From: Burkholderia plantarii
GTDB lineage: Bacteria > Pseudomonadota > Gammaproteobacteria > Burkholderiales > Burkholderiaceae
Assembly (NCBI RefSeq): GCF_001411805.1
Contig: NZ_CP007212.1
Coordinates: forward strand, 124,001 to 188,000
Reading direction: 5' to 3'
Length of the DNA: 64,000 nucleotides
In this document: in pieces, positions 47,500-56,368 of the stretch
How the letters are laid out: each line of letters starts with the position of its first letter
Numbering within the stretch: the first letter of the stretch is position 1
Position numbers and translations under genes: made by a program
The notes under the pieces: generated by a model
The model's database searches: none
The model's input: only the letters and a program-made list of their open reading frames with translations
Told to the model about the DNA's origin: nothing

Positions 47500-49215
47500 G
47501 TGACCGACCCGAAAGCGAAATCGAATCCGAGCGGCGCCAGCGCCGACAGCGACGCATTGCCCGGCGCCGCCGGCCCCGACGATCCGGAGCGTCGTCGCGC
47601 GCTGGGCGGCCTGGCCGCGCTCGGCGCGAGCCTCGCGCTGGGCGCCTGCGCCGCGCCGCCGGGCGGTGCGCAGGCCGCCGCGCCGCGCACGGAAGCCGAG
47701 CTGCGCGCCGACCGCGCGCTGCGCGAGCAGGTCCGTCACATCGTCGTGATCTACGCCGAGAACCGCAGCTTCGCGAACCTGTACGGCGATTTCCCGGGCG
47801 TCGCGCAGCCGCTCTCGACGGTGCCGGCCGAGCGCTACACGCAGCTCGACCGCGACGGCAAGACGCCGCTCGCGCGGCTGCCGGCGATCTGGGGCGGGCT
47901 GGTGCCGCAGGCGCAGGAGGTGGACGGCACGCGCTACATGATCGCCGAGCGCGACATCCACGGCCTGAAGAACGCGCCGTTCCGGATCCACGACGCGCAC
48001 GGCAAGCCGCTGCCGAACGGCGTGATCACGCGCGACCTCTGGCACCGCTTCTACCAGAACCAGATGCAGATCAACGCGGGCCGCAACGACCAGTTCGCGG
48101 CCTGGGCCGATTCGGGCGGCCTGGTGATGGGCCACTACCGGAACTCGGCCGAGACGCTGCGGCTCTGGCAGCTCGCGCGCGACTACACGCTCTGCGACAA
48201 CTTCTTCATGGCCGCGTTCGGCGGTTCGTGGCTGAACCACATCTTCCTGATCTCCGCGCAGGCGCCGTTCTATCCCGACATCGCCACCAGCCCGGCCAGG
48301 TCGCTGGCCTCGGTGGTGGACGGCGACGACCCCGCCGGCACGCGCCTGAAGCTCGCCGACGATTCGCCGGCCTCGGCGCTCGACGGCCCGCCGAAGTTCG
48401 TCAACGACGGCCTCTTCACGCCCGACGGCTACGCGGTGAACACCATGGCGCCGCCGTACCAGCCCAGCAACGTGCGTCCGCTCGAGGGCGGCAATCCGGC
48501 CTATGCCGATCCGACCAACCCGCGCGTGCTGCCGCCGCAGCGCTACGCGACGATCGGCGACCGGCTCTCGGAGAAGGGCGTCGACTGGGCCTGGTACGCG
48601 GGCGCGTGGCAGTACGCGATCGAGCACCGCGACACCGGCATGGTGCCGGACTTCCAGTACCACCATCAGCCGTTCAACTATTTCGTGAACTACGCCCCCG
48701 GCACCGAGGCGCGCCGCCGCCACCTGCGCGACGCGGGGCTCGGCGACGATCCGTCCACCAACCGGCTGCTGGCCGACATCGACGCGGGCCGGCTGCCGGC
48801 CGTGACGTTCTACAAGCCGCAGGGCAACCTGAACATGCATGCCGGCTACGCCGACGTCGAATCGGGCGACCGCCACGTGGCCGCGGTGATCGAGCATCTG
48901 CGCAACAGCCCGCTGTGGCCGAACACGGTGATCGTGATGACGCACGACGAGAACGGCGGCTGGTGGGACCCGGTCGCGCCGCCGCAGGGCGACCGCTGGG
49001 GCCCGGGCTCGCGGATTCCGGCGCTGGTGATCTCGCCGTTCGCCAGGCGCGGCTACGTCGATCACACGCTCTACGACACCAACTCGATCCTGCGCTTCAT
49101 CAGCCGCGTCCACGGGCTCGCGCCGCTGGACGGCGTGGCGGCGCGCGACCGCGCGTTCGCCGAACGCGGCGCGGTGCCGCCGGGTGATTTGACGAACGCG
49201 CTGACGCTCGGTTGA
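47500..49215 (+). CDS. Secreted phosphoesterase (phospholipase C / acid phosphatase AcpA family)
   Basis: A 571-aa enzyme starting at GTG 47500 after an AGGAGG site. The N-terminal RRRALGGLAALGASLALGAC looks like a Tat-type signal with a possible lipobox Cys. The catalytic core belongs to the alkaline-phosphatase-fold phosphoesterases: VIYAENRSFANLYG (metal and nucleophile region), NDQFAAW, CDNFFMAAFGGSWLNHIFL, and VIVMTHDENGGWWDP with VISPFARRGYVDH near the end. ENRSF in place of ENHSF places it nearer AcpA-type acid phosphatases than classical PlcN. Probably releases phosphate from extracellular or host phosphoesters. Confidence 0.85.
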   Translation: MTDPKAKSNPSGASADSDALPGAAGPDDPERRRALGGLAALGASLALGACAAPPGGAQAAAPRTEAELRADRALREQVRHIVVIYAENRSFANLYGDFPGVAQPLSTVPAERYTQLDRDGKTPLARLPAIWGGLVPQAQEVDGTRYMIAERDIHGLKNAPFRIHDAHGKPLPNGVITRDLWHRFYQNQMQINAGRNDQFAAWADSGGLVMGHYRNSAETLRLWQLARDYTLCDNFFMAAFGGSWLNHIFLISAQAPFYPDIATSPARSLASVVDGDDPAGTRLKLADDSPASALDGPPKFVNDGLFTPDGYAVNTMAPPYQPSNVRPLEGGNPAYADPTNPRVLPPQRYATIGDRLSEKGVDWAWYAGAWQYAIEHRDTGMVPDFQYHHQPFNYFVNYAPGTEARRRHLRDAGLGDDPSTNRLLADIDAGRLPAVTFYKPQGNLNMHAGYADVESGDRHVAAVIEHLRNSPLWPNTVIVMTHDENGGWWDPVAPPQGDRWGPGSRIPALVISPFARRGYVDHTLYDTNSILRFISRVHGLAPLDGVAARDRAFAERGAVPPGDLTNALTLG

Positions 49216-49272
49216 GCAGGTTGGGGCGGTTCAGCCGATACGCCCGGTGATCGGGCGGCGGGCGGGAAAGCG

Positions 49273-49307
49273 AAACGGGCGGCCGGAAGCGGCTGCCCGT
49301 TTTTTTT
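49273..49307 (+). terminator. Intrinsic terminator after the phosphoesterase gene
   Basis: ACGGGC-G-GCCG, loop GAAG, CGGC-T-GCCCGT followed by an uninterrupted run of T to 49307. Strong rightward terminator about 60 bases after the stop codon. Confidence 0.85.
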
Positions 49308-49359
49308 ACATGCGGCGATTGGCGGGCGGCGGCGCCGTCCCGCCGGTGCCGCCGCCCCC

Positions 49360-49986
49360 TCAATGCTGCGACGACATCCGCAGCGTCAGCGCGCCGGCGC
49401 CGATCAGCGCCGCGCCGCCGCCGTAGCCGAAGCGGCGCTGCGCCGTGGCGCCCGTCAGCCGCGAGGCCGCGTAGCGCGCGATGCGTGCATAGCAGGCGGC
49501 GTTCACCGTCGCGATGCAGACGAAGGTGGGCAGCAGCACTGCGCACTGCGACAGGAAGGTGGCGTGCGGCGACACGAACTGCGGCACGAACGCGACGAAG
49601 AACACGATGCTCTTCGGGTTCAGCGCGGTGACGGTCCATGAGCTCAGGAAGCGGCGCGCGGCCGACTTCGGCTCGACCGGCACGGTCTGCCGGCCGGCCG
49701 CGCGCGCCTGCAGGATCGAGCGCAGGCCGAGATAGATCAGGTAGGCGCCGCCCACCAGCTTGAGCGCCGTGAACGCGGTGGCCGACAGCGCGAGCAGCGC
49801 GCCCGCGCCGGCCAGCGAGACGGCCATCGCGGTGGTGTCGCCGGCCGCCACGCCGGCCACCGTGCTCCACGACGACCGGTGGCGGTTCGCCAGCGAATCA
49901 CCGATCACGAGCAGGATGGTCGGGCCGGGGATCAACACCAGCACGATGCATGCGCCGGCGAAGGCGAGCCAGGTTTCGAAGGTCAT
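49360..49986 (-). CDS. LysE/RhtB-family exporter
   Basis: A 208-aa inner-membrane transporter with about six hydrophobic segments. The opening FAGACIVLVLIPGPTILLVIG contains the PGP motif of the LysE/RhtB family, and TALNPKSIVFFVAFVPQFV is the second family signature. Such proteins export amino acids or their analogues. The start at 49986 places the first helix directly at the N-terminus. Solitary gene; substrate unknown. Confidence 0.92.
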   Translation of the reverse strand: MTFETWLAFAGACIVLVLIPGPTILLVIGDSLANRHRSSWSTVAGVAAGDTTAMAVSLAGAGALLALSATAFTALKLVGGAYLIYLGLRSILQARAAGRQTVPVEPKSAARRFLSSWTVTALNPKSIVFFVAFVPQFVSPHATFLSQCAVLLPTFVCIATVNAACYARIARYAASRLTGATAQRRFGYGGGAALIGAGALTLRMSSQH

Positions 49987-50321
49987 CGGAAGCTCCGCAA
50001 GGGTGAGGAGCCACCAGTGATCCACGGGCGGCCGCGCGCTGTCAAGCCGACGAGCGATGAGTAAGCGACGAGCGAGCGGCGGGTGAGCGATGACGTGACC
50101 GGGAGGCCGGAAGGCGTGCGGCCGGGCAGGCGAGCGATGAGTGCGCGACGGGCGGCCGCGGACGGGCCGGACGGGCTGGACGGCCCATGGTCGAGCCGCC
50201 CGCCGTGCGGGCCACGTCCGCCGCGCCGTCTTCTCCGCGCCAGGCGACGGACGGGGCGCCATCTCCGACCATCCCGAGCCGCTCCACGCCGCGTGCCGCT
50301 TCGGATCACCCCGAAATCACC
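49987..50321. other. Gene-free stretch with imperfect direct repeats
   Basis: 335 bases without a gene. A CGAGCGATGAGT-like segment occurs near 50050 and again near 50130 with similar flanks (AGCGACG and GCGCGACG). No promoter or terminator stands out. It separates the exporter gene from the glycan cluster end. Confidence 0.4.
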
Positions 50322-51380
50322 TCACGCCGCCGAGCGCGCCGCGACCGGCGCGCCCGGATGCAGCGTCGCGTCGAACGCGCGGCACGAGGCGCGGAAGTGG
50401 TCGATCTTCGCCTCGGTGTCGGCCGGGAACGCGAGCGGCGCGGTGGTCCACGCGTCGCGCGGCAGCCGCCGGCAGATCGCGTGATCCTCGTCGAACACCT
50501 GGCGGTTCAGCCGCGCGGTGGAGGCGAAGAACGGCTCGAGGATGCCGTCGGCCGCCGCGCCCGTGGTCGGGGCGCCGTACAGCCGGCTCGTGAAGCGCGT
50601 GAGCCCGGCCGCCTCGCCGCCCGCCGGCAGGAAATGCTGCAGCGAGTACGAGTAGCCGTAGGTCGACGAGATCATCGTGAACGGGAACAGGTACAGGCTC
50701 AGATAGCCCTCGTACTGGAAGTCGATCGCGAACAGGCGCCGCAGCTTCGCGAGCTGGTTGCGCTGGCGCGAGGCGCCGAGCGGCGTGCGCCAGAGCGAGT
50801 TCACGCCGTCGTAGCGGTTCTCGCCGTCCTCGAGCGCGAGCGTACCGAGCGTGCCCGGATGCACGGCGCCGATGTGGTACGGCTCGAGCGCGTTCTCGAC
50901 GGCGAGCGGCCAGTAGCAGCCGTAGTCGTAGCGGTTCAGGTCGAGGCGCCGGTCGATGTTGAACGAGATGTCGGCCACCAGCGGCTCGAACTCGCCGAGC
51001 TGGGTGGCCAGGTCGGTGGCGGGACGGATGCCGACGAACAGGAAATCGCCGCACCAGTCGAGCGCGTAGGTGTTGAGCGCGGCGCGCTCGATCGAGCATT
51101 GGCGGAACCGCTCGCGGCCCGGGATGATCAGCTGCCCCTCGCGGTAGGTCCAGCCGTGATAGGCGCAGCTGGCCGGCTGGTTGCCGCTGTCGTCGAGGTA
51201 CATGCGCGCGCCGCGGTGCGGGCAGCGGTTGTCGAACGCGACCAGTTCGCCGGCGTCGTTGAACACGACGATCTCGCCGGCCGCGCAGTCGAGGCGCACG
51301 AAGTCGCCGTCGGCCGGCAGCTCGCGCCGGTGGCCTACCAGATGCCAGTGGCGCGCGATCAGTTCGAGATCGAAGTCCAT
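50322..51380 (-). CDS. Rieske non-haem iron oxygenase
   Basis: A 352-aa oxygenase alpha-subunit-like protein. The Rieske [2Fe-2S] site is CPHRG (Cys53, His55) and CAYHGW (Cys72, His75). The mononuclear iron site is in ENALEPYHIGAVH (His169, His174), with the third carboxylate ligand expected downstream. No reductase or ferredoxin gene is adjacent. It is the last gene of the glycan cluster, eight bases after the acyltransferase. In that setting it may hydroxylate the sugar or its acyl group, or work as an amine oxygenase. That role is inference; the family is certain. Confidence 0.9.
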   Translation of the reverse strand: MDFDLELIARHWHLVGHRRELPADGDFVRLDCAAGEIVVFNDAGELVAFDNRCPHRGARMYLDDSGNQPASCAYHGWTYREGQLIIPGRERFRQCSIERAALNTYALDWCGDFLFVGIRPATDLATQLGEFEPLVADISFNIDRRLDLNRYDYGCYWPLAVENALEPYHIGAVHPGTLGTLALEDGENRYDGVNSLWRTPLGASRQRNQLAKLRRLFAIDFQYEGYLSLYLFPFTMISSTYGYSYSLQHFLPAGGEAAGLTRFTSRLYGAPTTGAAADGILEPFFASTARLNRQVFDEDHAICRRLPRDAWTTAPLAFPADTEAKIDHFRASCRAFDATLHPGAPVAARSAA

Positions 51381-51388
51381 CGCCGCGC

Positions 51389-52081
51389 TCACAGCTTCTT
51401 CGCCGGGGCGGCGTACAGGGTCGCGCCGTCGGGCACCTTGCGCATCACCACGGCGCCGGCGCCGATCCGCGCGTCGGCGCCGACCGCCACGCGCGGCAGC
51501 ACGCGCGCGCCCGAGCCGAAGAACACGCCTTCGCCCACCCGCACGTGGCCGGTCAGGTCGACGTGCGAACTGAGCGTCGAATAGGCGCCCACCGTGACGT
51601 CGTGGCCGACGCTCGACAGGATGTTGACGGCCACGAAATCGCCGATCTCGCAATCGGCCGACAGCACCGCCTGCGGACACAGCACCACGCCCGTGCCGAG
51701 CCGCGCGCTGCGCGCGACCACCGCGCTCGGGTGGCGCAGCGAGGCGAAGCGCGCGCCGCGCGCGGCCAGCCGGGCCACCACGTCGCGTTTGGCCTGCGGC
51801 TCGCCGATCGCGATCAGCAGCGCGTCGCCGTCGGCGGGCTGGTAGGTGTCGATGTCGCCGCGCCATTCGAGCGCGTAGGGAAAGCCGTCGAGCGCCCGCG
51901 GATTCGCGTCGAGGAAGCCCGTCACGCGCGGCCCGAGGCCCGCGTCGGCGGCATCCTCGGCCCAGTTGATCAGCTCGCGCGCGAACGCGCCGCCGCCGGC
52001 CACGAGGTAGCGGGCCGGCTTCGCGGCGTCGTGCGGCGTACCTGCCGGCGCATGCATCGATCCACCCGTCGGCGAATTCAT
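51389..52081 (-). CDS. Sugar N-acyltransferase, NeuD/PglD/VioB-like
   Basis: A 230-aa left-handed beta-helix acyltransferase. The N-terminal Rossmann-like part (YLVAGGGAFARELINWAED) binds the nucleotide sugar. The C-terminal hexapeptide repeats (VVLCPQAVLSADCEIGDFVA, then NILSSVGHDVTVGAYSTLS and RIGAGAVVMRKVPDG) build the coil, and the catalytic His is in SVGHD. The family N-acylates UDP- or dTDP-4-amino sugars. With a VioA-like aminotransferase upstream it is a good VioB counterpart. It shares one base with the SDR stop (TGATG). Confidence 0.85.
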   Translation of the reverse strand: MNSPTGGSMHAPAGTPHDAAKPARYLVAGGGAFARELINWAEDAADAGLGPRVTGFLDANPRALDGFPYALEWRGDIDTYQPADGDALLIAIGEPQAKRDVVARLAARGARFASLRHPSAVVARSARLGTGVVLCPQAVLSADCEIGDFVAVNILSSVGHDVTVGAYSTLSSHVDLTGHVRVGEGVFFGSGARVLPRVAVGADARIGAGAVVMRKVPDGATLYAAPAKKL

Positions 52082-52845
52082 CAGCGCACCCGGTAGCCGC
52101 CGTCCACGGCGAGCGCCGTGCCGGTCACCCAGCGGCTCGCGTCGGACAGCAGGAACAGCGCGGCATTGGCCACGTCCTCGGGCTCGCCGAAGCCGAGCAG
52201 GTGGCTCGACTCGTAGGCGGCCACCGCGTCGTCGGGGCTGCCGCGCGTGAGGCGTGCGTGCATCTCGGTGCGCACCGCGCCGGCCGCGATCGCGTTGACG
52301 CGGATCCGGCGCGGCGCGAGTTCGCAGGCGAGCGAGCGCACCAGCCCTTCCACGCCGGCCTTGGCGGCCGAGTAGGCGGTCATCCCGACCTGCCCGGTCG
52401 AGGCGGCCACCGACGACATCAGCACCAGCGAGGCGCCGTCGGCCAGCACGCCCTTCCTGGCGGCCGCGCGCGCGATGCCGAACGCCGCGAACAGGCTGCC
52501 GGCGAACGTCTCGTCGAGCTGCGCCTGCCTGGTCATGCGGGCCGGGCGGATCAGCTCGATGCCGGCCGCGTGGAACACGCCGGCCAGCGCGCCGTGCGTC
52601 TCGGCCAGTTCCGAGACCCACTCGGCGGTGACGTCGGCGTCGTCGAGCGCGCGCGTTTCGGCGCGATGGCCGTCGCCGGGCAGGGCCGCGAACGTGTCGG
52701 CGAGGCGCGCGGCGTCGCGGCCGCCCGCGATCACGCGGCCGCCGGCGCGCGCGATCGCCACCGCGGTGGCGCGGCCGAGGCCCGACGAGGCGCCGGTGAC
52801 GAGATAGGTGCCGCCCGCGAGGGCGTGATCGGAAAAGGCGGTCAT
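52081..52845 (-). CDS. Short-chain dehydrogenase/reductase (FabG-like)
   Basis: A 254-aa SDR. The cofactor motif TGASSGLG is at residues 17-24 and the catalytic residues are Ser144/145, Tyr158 and Lys162 (AYSAAKAG). SVAASTGQVGMTAYSAAKAG and NAIAAGAVRTEM are FabG-like. It overlaps the KAS III gene by four bases. Beside two condensing enzymes and an ACP, the best reading is reduction of a 3-ketoacyl-ACP to a 3-hydroxyacyl-ACP, giving the acyl group for the amino sugar. Confidence 0.88.
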   Translation of the reverse strand: MTAFSDHALAGGTYLVTGASSGLGRATAVAIARAGGRVIAGGRDAARLADTFAALPGDGHRAETRALDDADVTAEWVSELAETHGALAGVFHAAGIELIRPARMTRQAQLDETFAGSLFAAFGIARAAARKGVLADGASLVLMSSVAASTGQVGMTAYSAAKAGVEGLVRSLACELAPRRIRVNAIAAGAVRTEMHARLTRGSPDDAVAAYESSHLLGFGEPEDVANAALFLLSDASRWVTGTALAVDGGYRVR

Positions 52846-53942
52846 GATTCGATGGTGTCGACCACGGCGAGCGGCCCGGCGACGAGCGAGGCCGAGGCCC
52901 ACGAGTAGCCGACCCCGAAGCCGAACATGGCCAGGCGCTGGCGCCGCGTGGCGAGCGCCTCGCGCAGTTCGGTGGTCATCAGCAGCGGGATCGACGCGCA
53001 GCTCGTGTTGCCGTAGGTGGTCAGGTTGACGGGGACGCGCTCGCCCGGCAGGCCGGCCTTCTTCGCCAGATGCTTGAGCATGAACAGGTTGGCCTGGTGG
53101 AACAGGAACGCGTCATGGTCCGGCACGCCGTGCCCGGCCAGCTCGAGCGTGCGCGCGACGAGCGGCGGGATGCGTCGCAGCGTGAAGTTGAAGATCTCGC
53201 CGCCGTCCATGAACAGGTGCGCGCGCGAGCGGCCGGCGAGGCGCGGGTCGGCCTCGGGGGCCGCTTCCGGCATGCCGGCCGGGGTTGCGGCAACCACGCT
53301 TTCCCGGCACCCGCCGCCCGGCACGATCAGGTTCGGCACGCCGGCGCCGTCCGAGCCGATCACGAACACGGCGTCCTCGGCCTCGGGATCGGCTTCCAGC
53401 GCGGTGACCGTGCCGGCGTCGCCGAACAGCAGCGCGGTGGCGCGGTCGTCGGGATCGACCAGCTTGCTGATGGTGTCGCCCACGGCCAGCAGCACGCGCC
53501 GCGCGGCGCCGCTGCGGATCAGGTTCATGCCGAGCCAGAGCGCCTGCGGGTAGCCGGAGCAGCCGAGGTTGATGTCGAGCGCGATCGACGCGGCGGGCAG
53601 CCCCCAGGCGGCCTGCAGCACGAACGCGGTGCCGGGCAGCCGGTAGTCGGGCGTCTGCGAGACGAACAGCACCGCGTCCACCTCGTCGGCGCGCCAGCCC
53701 AGGCCGCGCAGCAGGTGGGCGCCGGCGGCGCGGCACAGGTCGCCGGCGGTCTCGCCGGCGGCGGCCACGCGGCGGCGCTCGACGCCGATCATCTTGACCA
53801 CGTCGCGCACGCCGGCCTCGCCGAAGCGTTCGACGAAGACGTCGTTGGCGAGCTCGCGCGCGGGCACGCACGACACCACCCCGGCGATGCGGGCGCCGCC
53901 GGAGCGCAGCTCCCGGCCGACGGAGGCGAGCGGCGCGTTCAA
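52842..53942 (-). CDS. 3-oxoacyl-ACP synthase III-like condensing enzyme (copy 2)
   Basis: A 366-aa KAS III/FabH homologue with TTG start at 53942, two bases after the ACP stop codon. The Cys-His-Asn triad is intact: Cys128 in NLGCSGYPQ, His282 in FHQANLFM and Asn312 in YGNTSCAS. It condenses an acyl-CoA primer with malonyl-ACP, probably with the ACP encoded next to it. It differs in sequence from the second KAS III at 54195, so the two may act at different steps or on different primers. It overlaps the SDR gene. Confidence 0.88.
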   Translation of the reverse strand: MNAPLASVGRELRSGGARIAGVVSCVPARELANDVFVERFGEAGVRDVVKMIGVERRRVAAAGETAGDLCRAAGAHLLRGLGWRADEVDAVLFVSQTPDYRLPGTAFVLQAAWGLPAASIALDINLGCSGYPQALWLGMNLIRSGAARRVLLAVGDTISKLVDPDDRATALLFGDAGTVTALEADPEAEDAVFVIGSDGAGVPNLIVPGGGCRESVVAATPAGMPEAAPEADPRLAGRSRAHLFMDGGEIFNFTLRRIPPLVARTLELAGHGVPDHDAFLFHQANLFMLKHLAKKAGLPGERVPVNLTTYGNTSCASIPLLMTTELREALATRRQRLAMFGFGVGYSWASASLVAGPLAVVDTIES

Positions 53943-53944
53943 GC

Positions 53945-54166
53945 TCAGCCCTTCTGCGCCGCGACCAGCGCTTCGATGTCGGCCACCGTCTGGCAGTTGC
54001 CGAGCGCCTGGCCGTTGAGCAGCACGCCGAAGCAATCGTCGGCCAGCGCGATGGTCGAGACGATCGCGAGCGAATCCCAGTTGTGATCGGCCAGCACCAG
54101 CGCGGGCGACACCTCGGCGGCGTCGATTTCGAAGACTTCCGCGAGCCCTTCGTAGAATGCGTTCAT
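53945..54166 (-). CDS. Acyl carrier protein
   Basis: A 73-aa carrier protein with the phosphopantetheine attachment site NWDSLAIVS (Ser32) and a helical acidic fold (YEGLAEVFEIDAAEVS, then TVADIEALVAAQ). The Trp before DSL and the Cys in CFGVLL differ from the fatty-acid-synthase ACP, marking it as dedicated. It lies between the two KAS III genes, so intermediates of the acyl chain are probably built on it. Confidence 0.9.
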   Translation of the reverse strand: MNAFYEGLAEVFEIDAAEVSPALVLADHNWDSLAIVSTIALADDCFGVLLNGQALGNCQTVADIEALVAAQKG

Positions 54167-54194
54167 CAGAGTTCCTGCCTAAAGCCAACGGTTG

Positions 54195-55220
54195 CTAACA
54201 GTTCAACAGACAGCCGGCCCACGAGTAGCCGACGCCGAATCCGAGCAGCATGGCGCGCGTGCCGCGTGCCAGCCTGCCTTCGCCGCGCAGCTGCTCGAGC
54301 GCGAGCGGCAGCGTCGACGACACCGTGTTGCCGGTGTGCTCCATGAGGATCGGGAAGCGATCCTCGGAGACCTTCATTTTCTTGCGCAGCGCCTCGAGCA
54401 TGAACCGGTTCGCCTGGTGCAGCACGAAGCAGTCGATGTCGTCGCGCGTGAGGCCGGCGCGCTCGAGCAGCCGGTCGGCCGCGCGCGGCACCTCGGCGAG
54501 CGAGAACGCCATCACCTCGGCGCCGTTCATGTACAGATGTTCGTCGGTGCGCACGTTGCCGGAGGCGTCCTCGTGCTCGCGCGCGCTCTCGGCGCTGCGC
54601 GGCTCGCGGAACAGCCCGGCGCGCACGATCAGGTTCTGCGCGCCGCGCCCGTCGGTGCCGAACACGAACGGGCCGATGCGCTCGGCGTCGGCCGCGCGCT
54701 CGTCGAGGCCGATTACGGTGGCCGCCGCGCCGTCGCCGAACAGCGTGCGCACGCTCTTGTCGAGCGGATGCAGGTACTTCGAATAGGTGTCGGCGGTCAG
54801 CAGCAGCACGCTGCGCGCCGCGCCCGTCTCGACCAGCCCCTTGGCGAGCGACAGCCCGTACACGTAGCCCGAGCAGCCGAGGTTCACGTCGAACGCGCCG
54901 GCGTGGGTCGGAATCCCGAGCCGGTGCTGCAGCAGGCAGGCCGAGGCCGGCAGCACGTAGTCGGGCGCCTGGGTGCAGAGGATCACGAAATCGATCTCGC
55001 CGGCGCTCACGCGGCCCTGCGCGAACAGCCGCCGCGCGGCCTCGAACGCGAGGTCCGAGGCGGTCTCGCCGTCGGCCGCCACGCGCCGCTCGCGGATGCC
55101 GGTCTTGGCGAGGATCTTCTCGGCCGGCCACTCCGGGTACAGCGCCGCGAGCGTGTCGTTGCCGAGCACCGTCGCGGGCAGATGGCTCGCGATGTCGAGG
55201 ATCGCGGCGCGTGCGGGCAT
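54195..55220 (-). CDS. 3-oxoacyl-ACP synthase III-like condensing enzyme (copy 1)
   Basis: A 341-aa KAS III/FabH homologue; the ATG at 55220 starts just at the conserved first strand (ARAAILDIASHLP). The triad is Cys116 in NLGCSGYVYG, His268 in LHQANRFM and Asn298 in HTGNTVSST. The end LLGFGVGYSWAG matches copy 2. It shares one base with the stop of the aminotransferase gene. Similar FabH-like genes occur in viosamine-type flagellin glycan islands of Pseudomonas and Xanthomonas, which supports a role in acyl-group synthesis. Confidence 0.9.
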   Translation of the reverse strand: MPARAAILDIASHLPATVLGNDTLAALYPEWPAEKILAKTGIRERRVAADGETASDLAFEAARRLFAQGRVSAGEIDFVILCTQAPDYVLPASACLLQHRLGIPTHAGAFDVNLGCSGYVYGLSLAKGLVETGAARSVLLLTADTYSKYLHPLDKSVRTLFGDGAAATVIGLDERAADAERIGPFVFGTDGRGAQNLIVRAGLFREPRSAESAREHEDASGNVRTDEHLYMNGAEVMAFSLAEVPRAADRLLERAGLTRDDIDCFVLHQANRFMLEALRKKMKVSEDRFPILMEHTGNTVSSTLPLALEQLRGEGRLARGTRAMLLGFGVGYSWAGCLLNC

Positions 55221-56368
55221 CAGCGCGCCTCCGCGATCAGCGAGACGATGCGTTCCACGTTGGCGTCCGACAGCTCCGGATAGATCGGCAGGCACAGGAT
55301 GCGCCGCGAGGTCTCGCGCGCCACCGGCAGGTTGTCCGGATGCGCCGACGGCAGGCCGCGGTAGTTCGGGAAGTCCGAGATCAGCGGATAGAAGTAGCGG
55401 CGCCCGTAGATCTCGTGGTCGCGCAGGTGCTGGTAGAGCCCGTCGCGCGAGAGCGGGAAATCATCGTCGACGAGGATCGGGAAATACGAGTGGTTCGCCA
55501 CCTTCGCGTCGACCGGCGGCGGGCAGCGGATGCCGGGTATCTCGGCCAGCAGCACGCGGTAGCGCGCGTCGATCGCGGCGCGCCGCGCCAGCGCGGCGTC
55601 GATGTGCTGCAACTGCAGCAGCCCGAACGCGGCGTTGATCTCGCTCATCTTGCCGTTGATGCCGGCGGCCACCACCGTCACCTCGTCGACGAAGCCGAAG
55701 TTCTTCAGGTGGTCGATGTGCTGCTTGGTCTTCGCGTCGGGGCAGACGATCGCGCCGCCCTCGAAGGTGTTGAACACCTTGGTCGCGTGGAAGCTCAGGA
55801 TCGACAGGTCGCCGTGCTCGAGCACGCTGCTGTCGTGGGTATGGACCCCGAACGCGTGCGCGGCGTCGTAGATCACCTTCAGGTTGTAGTTGTCGGCGAT
55901 GCGGCGGATCGCCTTCACGTCGCAGGGCCGGCCGTAGCAGTGGACCGGCATGATGGCCGTGGTCTGCGGCGTGATGGCGGCCTCGATCCTGGCCGGGTCG
56001 AGGTTCAGCGTGTGCGGGTCGATGTCGACGAATACCGGCTTGATGCCGTTCCAGAGCAGCGAATGCGCGGTGGCCACGAACGAGTACGGGGTGGTGATCA
56101 CCTCGCCCGAAATGCGCAGCGCCTGCAACGCCGTGACCAGCGCGAGCGTGCCGTTGGTGAAGAGCGCCAGGTGCTCGACGCCGAGATACTCGCAGAGCGC
56201 CTTCTCCAGGCGCTGGTGGAACGGCCCGCCGTTGGTCAGCACCTTGCTGTCCCAGATCTGTTCGAGATACGGCAGGAATTCGGCGAGTGGCGCGAGATGC
56301 GGCTGCGTCACATAGATGCGTTCGTCGGCCTGGGGCTCGACCGCGCGCAGCGGCAGGGCGTTCATCAT
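55220..56368 (-). CDS. vioA: Nucleotide-sugar 4-aminotransferase, VioA-like (DegT family)
   Basis: A 382-aa PLP enzyme of the DegT/DnrJ/EryC1/StrS family. Lys197 in SFHATKVFNTFEGG holds the cofactor and Asp168 in VIYDAAHAFGV contacts its ring nitrogen. Long stretches (YVTQPHLAPLAEFLPYLEQI, TNGTLALVTALQALR, ATAHSLLWNGIKPVFVDIDP) read like VioA, which makes dTDP-4-amino-4,6-dideoxy-D-glucose (viosamine) from the 4-keto sugar. dTDP-glucose synthase and dehydratase are absent here and would come from elsewhere in the genome. It overlaps the glycosyltransferase gene by four bases. Confidence 0.85.
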   Translation of the reverse strand: MMNALPLRAVEPQADERIYVTQPHLAPLAEFLPYLEQIWDSKVLTNGGPFHQRLEKALCEYLGVEHLALFTNGTLALVTALQALRISGEVITTPYSFVATAHSLLWNGIKPVFVDIDPHTLNLDPARIEAAITPQTTAIMPVHCYGRPCDVKAIRRIADNYNLKVIYDAAHAFGVHTHDSSVLEHGDLSILSFHATKVFNTFEGGAIVCPDAKTKQHIDHLKNFGFVDEVTVVAAGINGKMSEINAAFGLLQLQHIDAALARRAAIDARYRVLLAEIPGIRCPPPVDAKVANHSYFPILVDDDFPLSRDGLYQHLRDHEIYGRRYFYPLISDFPNYRGLPSAHPDNLPVARETSRRILCLPIYPELSDANVERIVSLIAEAR

